Notes: generated from the sequence alone by a model not told the origin. 64,000 nt of DNA from Candidatus Sulfurimonas baltica (GCF_015265455.1 NZ_CP054492.1:2542001-2606000), one strand, 5' to 3'. Counted from the stretch's first letter, positions 1 through 10,141 are shown. A program made the numbers and translations.

Positions 1-1
1 G

Positions 2-511
2 GAGGGAGATTTAGCCATTAAAGTTGGATTCCCATCTCTATTTAGAGCTTATCTACATGAACATGAGAAATATGATAAATGTTTTGTTGGAGATTGGTAC
101 ATCTCCGGTGATTTGGCGTACAAAGACAAAGATGGGTACTTTTGGTTTGTAGGTCGGGCGGATGATATCATCAAAACCTCCGGTCATATGGTTGGTCCTT
201 TTGAGGTTGAGAGTACACTTATGGAGCATCCGGCAGTTGCTGAAGCTGGAGTTATCGGCAAGCCTGATGAGCTTATAGGTCAACTTGTAAAAGCCTTTGT
301 ATCTCTAAAATCAGGATATAAACCAAGTGAGGAGCTCAAACGTGAACTCATAGGTTTCGGGCGTAAAAAACTCGGGGTTGCTGTAGCCCCAAAAGAGATA
401 GAGTTTCAGGAAAACCTCCCAAAGACCAGAAGCGGAAAGATTATGCGCAGACTGCTCAAAGCAAGAGAGATGGGACTACCTGAGGGTGACACCTCAACAC
501 TTGAAGATTAA
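2..511 (+). CDS. Acyl/acetyl-CoA synthetase (AMP-forming), C-terminal part
   Basis: The frame is open from base 2, so the true start lies outside the window. About 169 C-terminal residues are present. AMP-forming acyl-CoA synthetases activate a carboxylic acid to acyl-AMP and then acyl-CoA. Visible family marks are the hinge motif [20 protein letters not shown], the [11 protein letters not shown] segment that starts the mobile C-terminal domain, and [11 protein letters not shown] near the end, whose lysine is the catalytic and acetylation-regulated residue. The wording is closest to acetyl/propionyl-CoA synthetases, but specificity cannot be read from this fragment. The stop lies 11 bases before the E1 alpha gene, so it is probably the first visible member of the 2-oxoacid dehydrogenase operon. 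Confidence 0.9.
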   Translation, partial: EGDLAIKVGFPSLFRAYLHEHEKYDKCFVGDWYISGDLAYKDKDGYFWFVGRADDIIKTSGHMVGPFEVESTLMEHPAVAEAGVIGKPDELIGQLVKAFVSLKSGYKPSEELKRELIGFGRKKLGVAVAPKEIEFQENLPKTRSGKIMRRLLKAREMGLPEGDTSTLED

Positions 512-522
512 AGGGGTTTGTA

Positions 523-1497
523 ATGGAACTTGATTTAACTAAAGCTAAAGAGTTTTACTCCAAAATGCTTTTGATTCGGCGATTTGAAGAGAGGTGCGTA
601 GAGTTTTATTCTAAGCAAAAAATTCGTGGTTTTTTACATCTTTACATTGGTGAAGAGGCTATAGCAGTGGGAATAATGAGTGCATTGACTCCAGAGGATG
701 CTGTCCTTGCAACATATAGAGAACACGGACAAGCATTAGCAAAGGGAGTAAGTGCAAACAGCATTATGGCAGAGTTGTTTGGTAAGCAGGAGGGAACTTC
801 ACGTGGACGAGGCGGTTCTATGCATCTTTTTGATGCAAATACACGATTTTATGGAGGTACTGCCATAGTTGCTGGCGGTTTACCTCTTGCTGTTGGAATG
901 GCATTAGCAGATAAAATGATGAAACGTAATCGTGTAACAGTTTGTATGTTTGGTGATGGAGCCGTTGCTGAAGGGGAGTTTCATGAGTCTCTAAATCTTG
1001 CCGCATTATGGAATTTACCAGTTCTTTTTGTTTGTGAAAATAATCGTTATGCTATGGGAACTGCTTTAAATTTAACAGAATCTGAAACAGATATTTATAA
1101 AAAAGCAGCCTCATACAAGATAAACTCAAAACAGGTAGACGGGATGAGTGTTATAGAGGTGGCTAAAGCTGCTTCAAGGGCTGTAGAAGACATTAAAGAT
1201 GGGAAAGGACCCGTATTCCTTGAGTGTCTTACCTACCGTTTTCGTGCCCACTCTATGTTTGATGCTGAACTATATCGGGAAAAAGTTGAAGTTGAGGAGT
1301 GGAAAGAAAAAGGTCCATTGGTTGTGTTTCAAAAGAGACTTGAAGAGATGGGACTATGGTCTGAGATGGATGTAAAAGAGCTTGAAGATGAAATAAAAAA
1401 TACCATGGATGAAGCAGTAGAGTTTGCAGAGAATGGCACACTTGAACCTATAGAAGATTTAGAAAAATTTGTTTACTCGGAGGTGAGTAATGGATAA
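523..1497 (+). CDS. pdhA: Pyruvate/acetoin dehydrogenase-type E1, alpha subunit
   Basis: 324 residues, the normal size for the alpha subunit of a heterotetrameric thiamine-diphosphate E1. The family decarboxylates a 2-oxoacid or acetoin and passes the acyl group to lipoyl-E2. The ThDP-binding motif is visible as [17 protein letters not shown] followed by CENNRYAM (about residues 143-179), and [10 protein letters not shown] (about residues 95-104) is the conserved phosphorylation-loop region. The ATG follows a GGGG-type Shine-Dalgarno shortly after the synthetase gene. Its end overlaps the E1 beta start by 8 bases, so translation is coupled. Pyruvate and acetoin enzymes are hard to separate by eye, so the substrate is uncertain. 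Confidence 0.88.
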   Translation: MELDLTKAKEFYSKMLLIRRFEERCVEFYSKQKIRGFLHLYIGEEAIAVGIMSALTPEDAVLATYREHGQALAKGVSANSIMAELFGKQEGTSRGRGGSMHLFDANTRFYGGTAIVAGGLPLAVGMALADKMMKRNRVTVCMFGDGAVAEGEFHESLNLAALWNLPVLFVCENNRYAMGTALNLTESETDIYKKAASYKINSKQVDGMSVIEVAKAASRAVEDIKDGKGPVFLECLTYRFRAHSMFDAELYREKVEVEEWKEKGPLVVFQKRLEEMGLWSEMDVKELEDEIKNTMDEAVEFAENGTLEPIEDLEKFVYSEVSNG

Positions 1498-2473
1498 TAC
1501 TATTACATATCGTGAAGCTGTTAGAGAAGCTATCCGTAAAGCTATGAGTGAAGATGAACGAGTTTTTTTGATGGGTGAAGATGTTGGTAATTATGGTGGT
1601 TCTTACGCAGTTAGCAGAGGACTTTTAGATGAGTTTGGCCGTGAACGAATCATAGATACACCTCTTAGTGAATCAGCTTTTACAGGTGCGGGTATTGGTG
1701 CAGCAATGAACGGAATGAGACCTATTGTAGAGATTATGACTGTAAATTTTAGCCTTTTAGCACTCGATCAGATTATAAATAATGCTGGAAGTTTGCTTCA
1801 CATGTCAGGAGGACAGTTCAATGTTCCTTTAGTTATTCGTATGGCAACAGGTGTCGGCAATCAATTAGGTGCCCAACACTCTCACTCACTAGAGGGATGG
1901 CTGTCATATATAGTTGGTGTAAAAGTTTTAACACCAGCAACGGTACAAGATGCTTATGACATGATTGGTTTGGCTTTGAGTGATCCAGACCCTGTTCTGG
2001 TTTTTGAGAACTCACTTCTTTATAATTCTAAAGGCTCACTCGACACTAAATCTACACCGATACCTATTGGAAAAGCCTTGGTTCATAGACCTGGTAAAGA
2101 TATAACGATTTTAACCTATGGAATAAATCTTTTTAAAGCACTCGAAGCTGCCGAGACTTTAGCAAAAGATGGGATTGATGCGGAAGTAATTGACCTACGT
2201 TCTCTTCGCCCATTGGATGATGAGACAATTATGAAGTCAGTAGCCAAAACGCATAGAGTTGTCATTGTGGATGATGGGTGGAAGTCAGGCAGTATCTCAG
2301 CTGAGATTATGGCCCGCATTAATGAGCAGGCATTTTATGAACTAGATGCTCCTATGGCTAGAGTGTGTACTCTCGAAGTTCCTCTTCCTTATGCTAAGCA
2401 TCTTGAAGATGCTGCCATTGTACAGGTTGATAAAATAATCGAGATGGCAAAGAAAGTGATGGTGCAATCATGA
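1490..2473 (+). CDS. pdhB: Pyruvate/acetoin dehydrogenase-type E1, beta subunit
   Basis: 327 residues, full length for an E1 beta subunit (transketolase central plus C-terminal domains). Visible marks are [10 protein letters not shown] near the N-terminus, the [20 protein letters not shown] segment that contributes the ThDP glutamate, and the [12 protein letters not shown] loop. The C-terminal domain contains [15 protein letters not shown], typical of the family. It overlaps both neighbours (8 bases with E1 alpha, ATGA with E2), so the three subunits are made stoichiometrically. Function: with E1 alpha it forms the ThDP active site at the subunit interface. No E3 (dihydrolipoyl dehydrogenase) gene is visible here. 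Confidence 0.88.
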   Translation: MDNTITYREAVREAIRKAMSEDERVFLMGEDVGNYGGSYAVSRGLLDEFGRERIIDTPLSESAFTGAGIGAAMNGMRPIVEIMTVNFSLLALDQIINNAGSLLHMSGGQFNVPLVIRMATGVGNQLGAQHSHSLEGWLSYIVGVKVLTPATVQDAYDMIGLALSDPDPVLVFENSLLYNSKGSLDTKSTPIPIGKALVHRPGKDITILTYGINLFKALEAAETLAKDGIDAEVIDLRSLRPLDDETIMKSVAKTHRVVIVDDGWKSGSISAEIMARINEQAFYELDAPMARVCTLEVPLPYAKHLEDAAIVQVDKIIEMAKKVMVQS

Positions 2474-3669
2474 GCAAATTTCTTATGCCTAGTTTGGGCG
2501 CAGACATGGAGTCGGCTATCTTAATGGAGTGGCTTGTTAAAGAGGGAGACAGAGTAAGCAAGGGTCAGATAATAGCCGAAGTTGAGACCAGCAAGGGTGT
2601 TATTGAGATAGAAGTTTTTGAAGATGGCATTGTTGAAAAACTATTGGTAAAAGAGGAGAGCGAATGCAAAGTTGGGGAGCCTCTTGCTATTATTGCTTCT
2701 GATGAAAAGAAACCTCTACATGTAGAAGAAAAACATGAATCTAAACAACCGGTCGTGCAAGAGACAAAAGAGGAACAAATAGTATCAGAGCCACCTAAAC
2801 CGACAGCTTTACATGTAGAGCAAGAAGCGCGTCTAAAGATATCCCCTGCAGCTCGCAAAAAAGCGGGTGAAACAGGTGCTGATTTATCAAAGTTTGACCC
2901 TAATGACGGAGTTGTACAACTTAGCAAAATAGAGGCTGCTTCCACTACAGAACAAGAAGAACCAACTAAAATAGAATCAAAATCAGATACTCATATAGAG
3001 AAAAATAGTGGTATGCGTCAAGCCATAGCGACTGCCATGAGTCGCTCCAATGCTGAAATACCACACTATTACCTTTCAACTTCAATCAACATGACACCGG
3101 CACTAAAATACCTAGAAGAGCTAAACAAAAAACGCAGTATCAAAGATAGAATACTCCCTGTTGCCATTTTAATTCGTGCAGTTGTTCTATCACTAAAAGA
3201 GGTCCCTGAGCTAAACGGTTTTTGGCAAAATAATTCACACCAGATAAGCAAAGAGATTCATCCAGGTATCGCCATAGCACTGCGAAAAGGGGGATTAATT
3301 ACCCCTGCACTATTAAATGCAGATATTATGACTATAGATGACACAATGAACTCTTTAAGTGATTTGATAACACGAACTCGTGGTGGTAAACTCCGCTCCA
3401 CAGAGATGACTTCTCAAACAATCACCATCACAAACTTGGGCGATTTGGGGGTTGAGAGTGTGTTTGGAGTTATTTATCCTCCCCAGCTTGCAGTTGTGGG
3501 GCTAGGAGCCATCATAGATTCCCCTTGGGCTGAGGGTGATGCTCTTTGTGTGAGAAAAGTTATGCGGGCAACTTTAGCAGGTGACCACCGCGCAACCGAC
3601 GGTCGCACGGGGGGAGTATTTTTAGACAGACTAAACCACTATTTACAAAATCCAAAGGAGCTATTATGA
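2470..3669 (+). CDS. pdhC: Dihydrolipoyl acyltransferase (E2) with one lipoyl domain
   Basis: 399 residues. Residues about 1-75 form a lipoyl domain, with the lipoylated lysine in [11 protein letters not shown] (about residue 41). An acidic and proline-containing linker follows. About residues 118-155 form a small E1/E3-binding domain ([20 protein letters not shown]). The catalytic acyltransferase core fills the rest, ending in [20 protein letters not shown], which holds the catalytic His and Asp. All parts of a functional E2 are therefore present. It shares ATGA overlaps with the E1 beta gene and the acyl carrier gene. The presence of an E3-binding domain implies that an E3 must be supplied from elsewhere in the genome. 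Confidence 0.9.
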   Translation: MSKFLMPSLGADMESAILMEWLVKEGDRVSKGQIIAEVETSKGVIEIEVFEDGIVEKLLVKEESECKVGEPLAIIASDEKKPLHVEEKHESKQPVVQETKEEQIVSEPPKPTALHVEQEARLKISPAARKKAGETGADLSKFDPNDGVVQLSKIEAASTTEQEEPTKIESKSDTHIEKNSGMRQAIATAMSRSNAEIPHYYLSTSINMTPALKYLEELNKKRSIKDRILPVAILIRAVVLSLKEVPELNGFWQNNSHQISKEIHPGIAIALRKGGLITPALLNADIMTIDDTMNSLSDLITRTRGGKLRSTEMTSQTITITNLGDLGVESVFGVIYPPQLAVVGLGAIIDSPWAEGDALCVRKVMRATLAGDHRATDGRTGGVFLDRLNHYLQNPKELL

Positions 3670-3908
3670 CAAAAGAGGAACTAAAACGGGCGATAATTGA
3701 GCAAATTTTGGAAATTGCCCCCGATGTAGATGAGAGTGAGATAGATCCAGATGCGAATATTCAGCGCTCTTTAGAGATAGACTCGTTTGATTTTTTAAAA
3801 ATTCTTACATCCTTGAATGAAAAAGTTGGTATTGAAGTTCCTGAGGCCGATTATGCCAAGGTTGATACTGTGGAACATATGGCTGAGTACTTCTCAAAAC
3901 ATTTGTAA
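3666..3908 (+). CDS. Stand-alone acyl carrier protein
   Basis: 80 residues, acidic, with the four-helix acyl-carrier pattern. The phosphopantetheine serine is visible in LEIDSFDFLKIL (about residue 40); the usual DSL is DSF here. The start ATG overlaps the E2 stop and has a strong GGAG Shine-Dalgarno inside the E2 end. It is not in a fatty-acid-synthesis cluster but in an operon with an AMP ligase and E1/E2 subunits. Inference: the synthetase or E2 may load or exchange an acyl group with this carrier, or it may serve lipoate or octanoate supply. Its partner is unknown. Confidence 0.85.
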   Translation: MTKEELKRAIIEQILEIAPDVDESEIDPDANIQRSLEIDSFDFLKILTSLNEKVGIEVPEADYAKVDTVEHMAEYFSKHL

Positions 3909-3920
3909 ACTGCAAAAAAC

Positions 3921-4739
3921 ATGAAAGTTATAGCTACAATTAATGGAAGTATCACCGCAGAGAGCATGGCGTTTTATGCTTTGAAATATGCGCAAGTCCA
4001 AAATCTAACGCTTGTTCTGCTACATGTAGAGAATAAAAAAGATAATTTAGATGATGTTCATGCGAGCATGCATAGGATAACCACCATATCTGAATCCCAA
4101 AATATTAAAACTGAGCGTGTGCTCCTAAAGGGCTCTACCCAAAAGGCTATCAAACTCTTTTTATCGGACGGTTTTACAGACACTATTTTCTGTAGCACGC
4201 GGAAAAAAAAGAATCTGCTGAGCAACTCATTTAGCTTGCTCTTGACAAAAATGAACCTTAATGTTGATATTGCTATTGTCCGTATTACCAAGATAAGCAG
4301 TATTATGGATTTAGACAGTGTAGTACTCTCTATAAAAGAGGACAGACTCTCAGTTGAGAAGTTTACTTTTTTTTCAACAATCGCCTTGGCATTTAAGGCA
4401 GAGGGAGAGATATACTCCGTGTCAAGCATGTCAGTAAGGGAGCTATCAAGAGTAGATATACATAAAGCCAGAGAGAAGCTCGGGGTTATCAATCACAATC
4501 TAAGACACTACCTAAAACTCGCAAATATAATGAAATTTCCTCTTAATATCAAGCATGATTTTACCAATAGTGAATCCAAAAGCATATTTACCCATGTAGT
4601 AAAATCAGATGCTCAATTGGTTGTGATTGGTGCTAAACGACTATCGATAACATCCTTTTTAAACAAAGAGATGCCTATAGAAAAGTTGATGCGTGAAGCT
4701 TCTGTAAACACCATTGCATATTACCCTAAAGAGAAGTAG
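3921..4739 (+). CDS. Universal stress protein family, tandem-domain type
   Basis: 272 residues, about twice the length of a single UspA domain. The first half has the start beta strand and helix typical of the fold (MKVIATINGSITAESMAFYALKYA). The end has LVVIGAKRLSITSFLNKEMPIEKLMREASVNTIAYYP, close to the GxxxS/T-type nucleotide loop in which the final Usp strand is preceded by a phosphate-binding segment. The canonical G-x2-G-x9-G-S/T motif is only partly kept, so nucleotide binding is uncertain. It starts 12 bases after the acyl carrier gene and ends 2 bases before the P-type ATPase, so all are probably one transcript. Role (stress or energy sensing) is inferred from family only. Confidence 0.72.
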   Translation: MKVIATINGSITAESMAFYALKYAQVQNLTLVLLHVENKKDNLDDVHASMHRITTISESQNIKTERVLLKGSTQKAIKLFLSDGFTDTIFCSTRKKKNLLSNSFSLLLTKMNLNVDIAIVRITKISSIMDLDSVVLSIKEDRLSVEKFTFFSTIALAFKAEGEIYSVSSMSVRELSRVDIHKAREKLGVINHNLRHYLKLANIMKFPLNIKHDFTNSESKSIFTHVVKSDAQLVVIGAKRLSITSFLNKEMPIEKLMREASVNTIAYYPKEK

Positions 4740-4741
4740 CA

Positions 4742-7429
4742 ATGCAGCCGTATAAACTGAACTCTCAGGAACTTTTTGAAAGCTTTCACACCTCAAAAAA
4801 TGGCTTAAGCACAAAAGAGGCTAATCGCAGAATAGTCGATTTTGGCGAGAATAAAATTCAAAGCCAAACAAAGAAGAACTATCTTTTAGAGTATTTAAAA
4901 CAGTATATACAGTTCTTCGCTCTTTTGCTTGAAGTAGCGGCTTTTTTGGCATTTATCGCCGATTATTACGCTCCTAATGAGGGGAATGACATTCTTGCCT
5001 ATGCAATTTTGATAGCTGTAATTATTAATGCTACTTTCGCTTTTTGGCAGGAGTACAAGGCAGATAAAGCAATGGAGGCGCTAGTAAGGCTTATGCCGAG
5101 TATGGTTACCCTTGTGCGAGATGGCGAGGTGAAAACTATTGATGCAAAAGATTTGGTTCCCGGCGATATTATTATTCTTGAAGAGGGGAATAAAATCGCT
5201 GCTGATGCTGTTTTAATAAAAAACACGACACTCTACATAAATACTTCATCACTAAACGGCGAATCAAGACCCTCAAGGCGCGAATTGGAGATTGACAGCA
5301 ATATTACATGCGCTTTAGATGCAAGAAATATGGTTTTTGCAGGTACTGCCGTTATTTCCGGAAGTGCAGAGGCAGTAGTAGTCTCAACGGGACAAAGTAC
5401 GGAGTTTGGAAAAATAGCAACACTTACAAAAAATGTTCAAAAAACCATCACCCCTATGCAAAAAGAGGTCATTCGTATTACCCATATTCTCACTATTATT
5501 GCTCTTGGAATGGGTCTGCTGTTTTTTTTATTTGGAGTCTTTTCAGAGCAGAGCCTTTTAATGGCCTCCATATTTGCCCTCTCACTCATTGTTGCAAATG
5601 TACCTGAGGGAATGCTCCCAACCATAACACTATCACTCTCTTTGGCGTCGCAGCGTATGGCAAAGAGAAATGCACTTATAAAAAATCTTGATTCTGTCCA
5701 GACTCTAGGGAGTGCCACCGTTATATGCACTGACAAGACAGGCACTCTTACACGAAATGAGATGACGCTAAAAGAGCTTGTTTTGGCTGGTGGTGAGTAT
5801 ATAACGGTCGGAGGAGAGGGGTATGCCACCGAAGGTGAATTTGATTTTGACAACTCTAATGAGAGTTCACAAACCCGTTTAGATGAGATATTAACAGCAG
5901 GGTTTATAAATTGTCGTGCAACTATCGAAGATAAAAAACTTTTTGGAGACCCAACAGAACTTGCCATTGTGGTTGCTGCTAAAAAACGCAATATTGACCT
6001 AAGTTCATTAGAGAAGATTGATGAGATCCCATTTACCAGTGAGAGAAAAATGATGTCATCTGTCTGTATAAAATCTGAAGAGAAGATTCTATACATAAAA
6101 GGTGCTGCTGAAGTTATCTTTGAAAAAGCAACACATTTTTTAGACAAAGACCAAGCCGTGAAAATTTTTGATGATGATGCCAAAAAACGTATGCAAATGA
6201 GTGCCGAAGCATTTGAGAATGAGGCATACCGTGTATTGGCAATTGCGAAAAATTCAGACATTATAGAAGAGGGACTAACGCTTCTAGGCCTTGTAGCCAT
6301 AATGGATTTACCAAGAGAAGAGGTAAAAGAGGCGATAGCACAGTGTAAAACGGCCGGAATACGCACTATGATGATTACCGGTGACAACTCTAAAACCGCT
6401 CAGGCAATAGCCAAAAAAATCGGTCTTGAATTTGATCGCGTACTGACAGGAGATGAAGTACGGATGTTGAGAGAAGAGGAGCTGGAAAAAATTCTCTCAA
6501 AAGAGAGTGTACTTTTTGCAAGAATGGCGAGTAATCAAAAATTAAAAATTGCCATTGCTCTTCAAAACTGCGGTGAAATAGTGGCGATGACCGGAGACGG
6601 AGTCAATGATGCCCCAGCACTAAAGCGTGCAGATATTGGCATAGCTATGGGTATTTCAGGCACAGATGTAGCAAAAGAAGCGGCTGATATGATACTCCTT
6701 GATGACAATTTCAACTCTATAGTCGCAGCGATAGAAGAAGGGAGAGCAGTATATTTTAATATTAAAAAATTCGTAACATATATACTCTCTTCAAATGTTC
6801 CAGAAATTGTCCCTTACATCTTGCACTTTTTTTTACTCATACCGCTACCGCTTTCAGTTATTCAAATCCTCTCAATAGACCTAGGTTCAGATATGCTCCC
6901 AGGGCTTGCTCTGGGGAGTGAAAAACCTGAAAAAAATATCATGAAATCTCCGCCGGTAGGAAGAGGCGAAAAGATTCTTGATTGGGAGGTGTTTAAAAGA
7001 GGCTACTTTTTTATCGGTGTTATTGAAGCGACTGCCGCTATGGTAGCCTTCATAAGCTTCTTATCTCTTCATGGATGGGAGTATGGAACTGTTGATTTGA
7101 AAAACCCTCTGTTGCAGTCTCAGGCAATGACTATGACTCTTTTAGGTGCAATAAGCTGTCAGTTGGTCAATGTTTGGACTATGCGCAGCTGGGAGTATTC
7201 AGCTTGGAGCGTTGGGTGGACAAGCAACAGGCTTCTTCTTGGAGCTATGGCTCTGGAGTTTTTATGGATTTGGATGATGCTCAGTTATGAACCTGTCCAA
7301 AAAATATTTCACACCGCTTCCATTCCTCTCAATGAGTTGTGGATATTGCTGCCTTTTCCAATGATACTTTTTGTCAGTCATGAATACTATAAATATACAA
7401 AACGTTCAGAAAAAGCAAATTTAATTTAA
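4742..7429 (+). CDS. P2-type cation ATPase, Na,K-ATPase-like
   Basis: 895 residues with the complete P-type layout. The N-terminal cation-ATPase domain starts at residue 1, an M1-M2 hairpin lies at about 50-100, and the actuator loop carries NGES at 172-175. M4 has IVANVPEGMLPTITLSLSLA. The phosphorylated aspartate is D331 in DKTGTLT. Further marks are MITGDNSKTAQ and MTGDGVNDAPALKRADIGIA, then four to six C-terminal helices. The M4 stretch and the following KNLDSVQTLGSATVICTDKT are closer in wording to eukaryotic-type Na,K/H,K pumps (P2C) than to the usual Ca pumps with AIPEGLP. The conserved TGES threonine is Asn here. The transported ion is not determined by sequence reading. Confidence 0.92.
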   Translation: MQPYKLNSQELFESFHTSKNGLSTKEANRRIVDFGENKIQSQTKKNYLLEYLKQYIQFFALLLEVAAFLAFIADYYAPNEGNDILAYAILIAVIINATFAFWQEYKADKAMEALVRLMPSMVTLVRDGEVKTIDAKDLVPGDIIILEEGNKIAADAVLIKNTTLYINTSSLNGESRPSRRELEIDSNITCALDARNMVFAGTAVISGSAEAVVVSTGQSTEFGKIATLTKNVQKTITPMQKEVIRITHILTIIALGMGLLFFLFGVFSEQSLLMASIFALSLIVANVPEGMLPTITLSLSLASQRMAKRNALIKNLDSVQTLGSATVICTDKTGTLTRNEMTLKELVLAGGEYITVGGEGYATEGEFDFDNSNESSQTRLDEILTAGFINCRATIEDKKLFGDPTELAIVVAAKKRNIDLSSLEKIDEIPFTSERKMMSSVCIKSEEKILYIKGAAEVIFEKATHFLDKDQAVKIFDDDAKKRMQMSAEAFENEAYRVLAIAKNSDIIEEGLTLLGLVAIMDLPREEVKEAIAQCKTAGIRTMMITGDNSKTAQAIAKKIGLEFDRVLTGDEVRMLREEELEKILSKESVLFARMASNQKLKIAIALQNCGEIVAMTGDGVNDAPALKRADIGIAMGISGTDVAKEAADMILLDDNFNSIVAAIEEGRAVYFNIKKFVTYILSSNVPEIVPYILHFFLLIPLPLSVIQILSIDLGSDMLPGLALGSEKPEKNIMKSPPVGRGEKILDWEVFKRGYFFIGVIEATAAMVAFISFLSLHGWEYGTVDLKNPLLQSQAMTMTLLGAISCQLVNVWTMRSWEYSAWSVGWTSNRLLLGAMALEFLWIWMMLSYEPVQKIFHTASIPLNELWILLPFPMILFVSHEYYKYTKRSEKANLI

Positions 7430-7445
7430 TTACAAGGAGTTTAAG

Positions 7446-8471
7446 ATGTCAGAAAGAGCATGGCTAAGTAAGAGGCTTGAATCGGGGAAAATTTTGTGCC
7501 AAGCATGTGCGCAAGCATGTAAGCTTGACGAGGGTGAATATGGTATTTGCGGGGTTAGAAGAGTTGAAGAGGGTGAGTTAAGACTTCTAGTTTATGGTCT
7601 GGCCGCTGCTGTAAATGTAGACCCGGTGGAGAAAAAACCTATGTTTCATTTTTTGCCAAAAAGCAGAGCTTTCTCTGTTGGAACAGTTGGTTGTAACTTC
7701 TCCTGTAAATTTTGTCAAAACTATGATATATCTCAGTACCCAAAAGAGCATGAGCATAAAATCATAGGTCATGAACTTCCCCCTGAAAGCATAGTAAAGT
7801 TAGCGCTAGAAAATGGATGCGACTCTATTGCCTATACCTACAATGAGCCGGTTGTCTTTTTTGAATACACTTACGACACAGCAAAACTCGCACATGAGAG
7901 AGGACTGAAAAATATCTACGTTACAAGTGGATTTGAAACGCATAAAGCGATAGACCTGCTTGAGCCTTACATTGACGGGATGAATATAGATATTAAAAGT
8001 TTTTCAGATGAGTTCTACAAAGAGATTTGCGGAGCAAGACTTGAACCTGTACTTGAGTGTGTTAGATATGCTCATAAAAAGGGGATATGGGTAGAGATTA
8101 CAACGTTGCTGATACCTGGGAAAAATGATTCTGATGACGAGATTCGCTCTATTGCAAAATTTTTAGCAAATATTGACACATCTATCCCCTGGCATCTATC
8201 CGCTTTTCACCCCACATATAAAATGCTAGAACCTCCTCGTACTCCGGAATCCACCCTGCTTCGTGCTTACAATATAGGTCAAGAAGAGGGTTTGAAATAC
8301 CTATATATAGGAAATGTGGACAACGAGGATTACGAATCTACCTACTGCCCAAAATGCAATAAAAGAGTAATTGACAGAAGTGGAAATATTGGACAGTTTG
8401 TTACAAATGAACTCAATGAAAACGGTAGCTGTCCGAAGTGTGGCTATAAACTAGATGGCATATGGAGTTAA
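7446..8471 (+). CDS. amrS: AmmeMemoRadiSam-type radical SAM protein
   Basis: 341 residues. The radical SAM cluster motif CNFSCKFC (about residues 83-90) is preceded by an N-terminal region with a CQACAQACKLDEGEYGICG cysteine set, and two cysteine pairs (CPKC, CPKCGYK) close the protein. This arrangement is that of AmrS proteins, which occur with AmrA (AMMECR1) and AmrB (Memo-like); neither partner is in this window. A GGAG Shine-Dalgarno precedes the ATG. It follows the P-type ATPase by 16 bases on the same strand. The next gene is convergent and starts only 5 bases away, leaving no room for a normal terminator between them. Confidence 0.9.
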   Translation: MSERAWLSKRLESGKILCQACAQACKLDEGEYGICGVRRVEEGELRLLVYGLAAAVNVDPVEKKPMFHFLPKSRAFSVGTVGCNFSCKFCQNYDISQYPKEHEHKIIGHELPPESIVKLALENGCDSIAYTYNEPVVFFEYTYDTAKLAHERGLKNIYVTSGFETHKAIDLLEPYIDGMNIDIKSFSDEFYKEICGARLEPVLECVRYAHKKGIWVEITTLLIPGKNDSDDEIRSIAKFLANIDTSIPWHLSAFHPTYKMLEPPRTPESTLLRAYNIGQEEGLKYLYIGNVDNEDYESTYCPKCNKRVIDRSGNIGQFVTNELNENGSCPKCGYKLDGIWS

Positions 8472-8476
8472 TATTT

Positions 8477-10141
8477 TCAATCAACTATCCGCATCACCTC
8501 TTGCAGGCTGGTAGCTCCTTTGATAAGTTTTTCAAGGGCATCGGTTTTCATGTCACAGCTTTTAGTACTGCGGATATAGTTGTGTAATTCGATACTGCTT
8601 TTATTGTGTTCAATCATATCTCTAATTATCTCATCAACCTGGAGCACTTCTACAACAGCTATGCGCCCAATGTAGCCACTTTGTCTACAGTGTTCACACC
8701 CTACTGCTTCATATATTTTCACCCTCTCACTCTTAGGTGACAAGATTGTTTCAGCTGAATCAGAAAAGTATTTAATTAGCTCATCTCGAGAGAGTTCTAC
8801 CTCTTTTTTACACTCATTACAGAGCCTTCTCAGTAGCTTTTGTGATACTATACAGAGCAGTCCATCGGCTAAAAGATACTTATCAACTCCAAGATCTTTA
8901 AGACGTGCTATTGTGGTAGTGCCACTGCTTCCAGAGAGTGTTGATAATATAAGATGCCCCGTTGCAGAACTCTGTATTGCCAGCTTCGCTGTTTGCTCAT
9001 CTAAAATCTCACCAATAGCAATTACATCCGGATCCTGCCGTGCTATGGAATGAAGAGCCTTGTTGTATGTATAGTTTGAGCGGGTATTAATCTGCACCTG
9101 ATTGACGAATGGGAGATGGTACTCCACCGGCTCTTCAACACTTAGCACGTTTCTCTTTAGTATGTCAATTTTACGCAGCATTGCATAGAGAGTTGTTGTT
9201 TTTCCACTTCCGCTAGCACCTACAATAAGTATAATCCCACTATTTTTTTGTAAATTATAACTAAGCTGTTTAACCAAGTCTGGCTCAAAACCTAGATTTT
9301 CAAGGGTAAGAAGCTTGAAGTTTTCAGGCATAAGCCTAAGTGCAAGTTTTTCCCCATTTACTGTGGGGATGATAGATACTCTAATATTATAATTACTCTG
9401 AAAAAATTCAAATTCAAATTCACCGTTTTGTGGTAAAAGGTGCTGGGCAATATCGAGGCTAGAGAGTACTTTTATACGTAAGAGTATATGATTGTGCACT
9501 GCCGAGGGTATGGAATATGAGTGTTTTAACACACCGTCAATCCGGTAAAAAATGTGAGAGGTAAGCAGTTCTGGTGTTATATGAATATCAGTGGCACGAT
9601 TTTTCAAAGCATTACTTATAATTAGATTCATAAAAGCAATTACATCAAGTTCTTGTTTTTCAACAGAATCTTCAATCATATCATTAATTCTATTTTCAAT
9701 CGGATAATCAAGCTCTTCATAATAAAACTGAATATACTTCCCAATCACTTTAGTGTCACTTACTGTAAAACGGATTGGATAGCCTGTACTCTCTTGAAGA
9801 TATTCTAACATTGTCTCATCATTCGGCCATGCAGTTGCTACGACAAGAACACCTTCATCTACTTTTAAAGGTAACACCATATTTAAAATAGCGAACTCAC
9901 TCTCAATCAACTTCAATGCCTCTCTCATAGGGACATAACTATCTAAATCAATATATTCAAGATTGTGCAAAAGGGCAATAGCGTGCGCCAATTCATCTGT
10001 TGTAACAAAATTAAGTTTTACAAGAATTTCACCAAGGACTTCATTTGTTGCTTTTTGCACATGTAGCGCCGCTTCGAGCTGTTCTTGGGAAACAGTTTGC
10101 ATCTCTTTTAAAATCTCGCCGATAATCTGAGCTCTCATCAT
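8477..10141 (-). CDS. GspE/PilB-type secretion or pilus ATPase
   Basis: 554 residues. The N-terminal region (about 1-150) resembles the GspE_N / MshEN domain. Residues about 170-510 form the motor, with Walker A GASGSGKTTTLYAML, the Asp-box segment VLSVEEPVEYH and RQDPDVIAIGEI (Walker B). Four cysteines (CNEC and CEHC) provide the usual zinc site. The family powers type II secretion or type IV pilus assembly from the cytoplasmic face of the inner membrane. It is an orphan: no pilin, GspF or secretin gene is next to it. Its gene is convergent with amrS and is followed upstream by rdgB on the same strand. Confidence 0.9.
   Translation of the reverse strand: MMRAQIIGEILKEMQTVSQEQLEAALHVQKATNEVLGEILVKLNFVTTDELAHAIALLHNLEYIDLDSYVPMREALKLIESEFAILNMVLPLKVDEGVLVVATAWPNDETMLEYLQESTGYPIRFTVSDTKVIGKYIQFYYEELDYPIENRINDMIEDSVEKQELDVIAFMNLIISNALKNRATDIHITPELLTSHIFYRIDGVLKHSYSIPSAVHNHILLRIKVLSSLDIAQHLLPQNGEFEFEFFQSNYNIRVSIIPTVNGEKLALRLMPENFKLLTLENLGFEPDLVKQLSYNLQKNSGIILIVGASGSGKTTTLYAMLRKIDILKRNVLSVEEPVEYHLPFVNQVQINTRSNYTYNKALHSIARQDPDVIAIGEILDEQTAKLAIQSSATGHLILSTLSGSSGTTTIARLKDLGVDKYLLADGLLCIVSQKLLRRLCNECKKEVELSRDELIKYFSDSAETILSPKSERVKIYEAVGCEHCRQSGYIGRIAVVEVLQVDEIIRDMIEHNKSSIELHNYIRSTKSCDMKTDALEKLIKGATSLQEVMRIVD

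Noticed and set aside
2565-2945. Minus-strand ORF of 126 codons inside the E2 gene
   Set aside because: Antisense shadow of the lipoyl domain and linker; no family features.
5437-6387. Long minus-strand ORF (316 codons) inside the P-type ATPase gene
   Set aside because: It is antisense to a fully conserved ATPase gene, has Ser/Ile-rich low-information sequence and no ribosome site.
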